The notes under the pieces are model-generated. The model saw nothing but the letters and a program-made list of their open reading frames with translations, did no database searches and was not told the origin of the DNA. A stretch of DNA of 6,806 nucleotides from Ruminococcus sp. (lineage in GTDB: Bacteria > Bacillota > Clostridia > Oscillospirales > Acutalibacteraceae), in assembly GCA_017380355.1 (NCBI GenBank), contig JAFOED010000114.1:1-6806 (forward strand). The letters run 5' to 3'. Positions 6,733-6,806 of the stretch are shown piece by piece. Numbering within the stretch: position 1 is the stretch's first letter; the number at the start of each line of letters is the position of its first letter. The position numbers and the translations under genes were made by a program.

Positions 6733-6806
6733 CGCCTGTGGAACAGGGGTTACCTGTATGGGTGTAAGCGGTTGCACGAACCTTCATTTTAGATTTATAC
6801 TTAACC
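6718..6806 (+). mobile_element. Candidate 5' end of an inserted element, possibly a group II-like intron (partial)
   Basis: Coding resemblance to the CNNM/CorC family ends between about 6712 and 6724; the rest of the window looks like structured RNA rather than protein. GCTT (6727-6730) plus ACGCC (6732-6736) pairs with GGTGT plus AAGC (6761-6769), with one bulged A and one G-U. Inside it, ACAGG (6743-6747) pairs with CCTGT (6753-6757) around a five-base loop. GGTT (6720-6723) can close against AACC (6779-6782). TTGCG at 6722-6726 is one base from the GTGCG start typical of group II introns. The body, any reverse transcriptase and the 3' boundary lie beyond the window, so the class is not proven. 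Alternatives are a group I intron or IStron, another insertion, or a rearrangement junction. The exact left boundary is uncertain by several bases. Confidence 0.4.

Noticed and set aside
6733..6806. Simple frameshift as the cause of the truncated CNNM/CorC protein
   Set aside because: Neither of the two other frames yields the CBS continuation expected after RVDVV; the sequence change is total, not a shift of frame.

Overview
The window looks like a chromosomal segment from a low-to-moderate GC Firmicute, most likely a clostridial (class Clostridia) anaerobe. The basis is the strong GGAGG-type Shine-Dalgarno sites, the AT-rich intergenic gaps, and a TepA-type ClpP-like protease encoded close to an FtsK/SpoIIIE translocase. 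That neighbourhood is also known from Bacillus (tepA/ymfB next to spoIIIE). I cannot assign a genus.

Most of the window (about 1-5888) is one leftward run of four genes with gaps of roughly 40-65 bases. In transcription order they are a TepA-like ClpP-family protease, undecaprenyl-diphosphatase UppP/BacA, a complete membrane-anchored FtsK/SpoIIIE DNA translocase, and a YgiQ-family radical SAM protein that runs off the left edge. A near-consensus SigA-type promoter (TTGAAG, 17 bp, TATAAT with an extended -10 TG) lies just upstream of tepA and probably drives at least the front of the run. No convincing internal terminator or internal promoter was found. A small GC hairpin sits between tepA and uppP. 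The shared theme is plausibly envelope and division functions: lipid-carrier recycling, septal DNA pumping and membrane-associated proteolysis.

The 193-base gap at 5889-6081 is a divergent promoter region. To its right, on the + strand, a CNNM/HlyC-CorC-family membrane protein starts at a GTG behind a good Shine-Dalgarno. Its DUF21 membrane domain is intact. The reading frame breaks at the start of the CBS region, just after the conserved TPRVDVV segment, and stops at 6732.

The last ~85 bases do not continue the CBS domain in any frame and can fold into a nested RNA stem. The best reading is that the gene is interrupted by an inserted element whose 5' end is visible here, possibly a self-splicing (group II-like) intron. 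The element body lies outside the window, so this remains a hypothesis. It is the most interesting point in the window. The rest is ordinary core genome.
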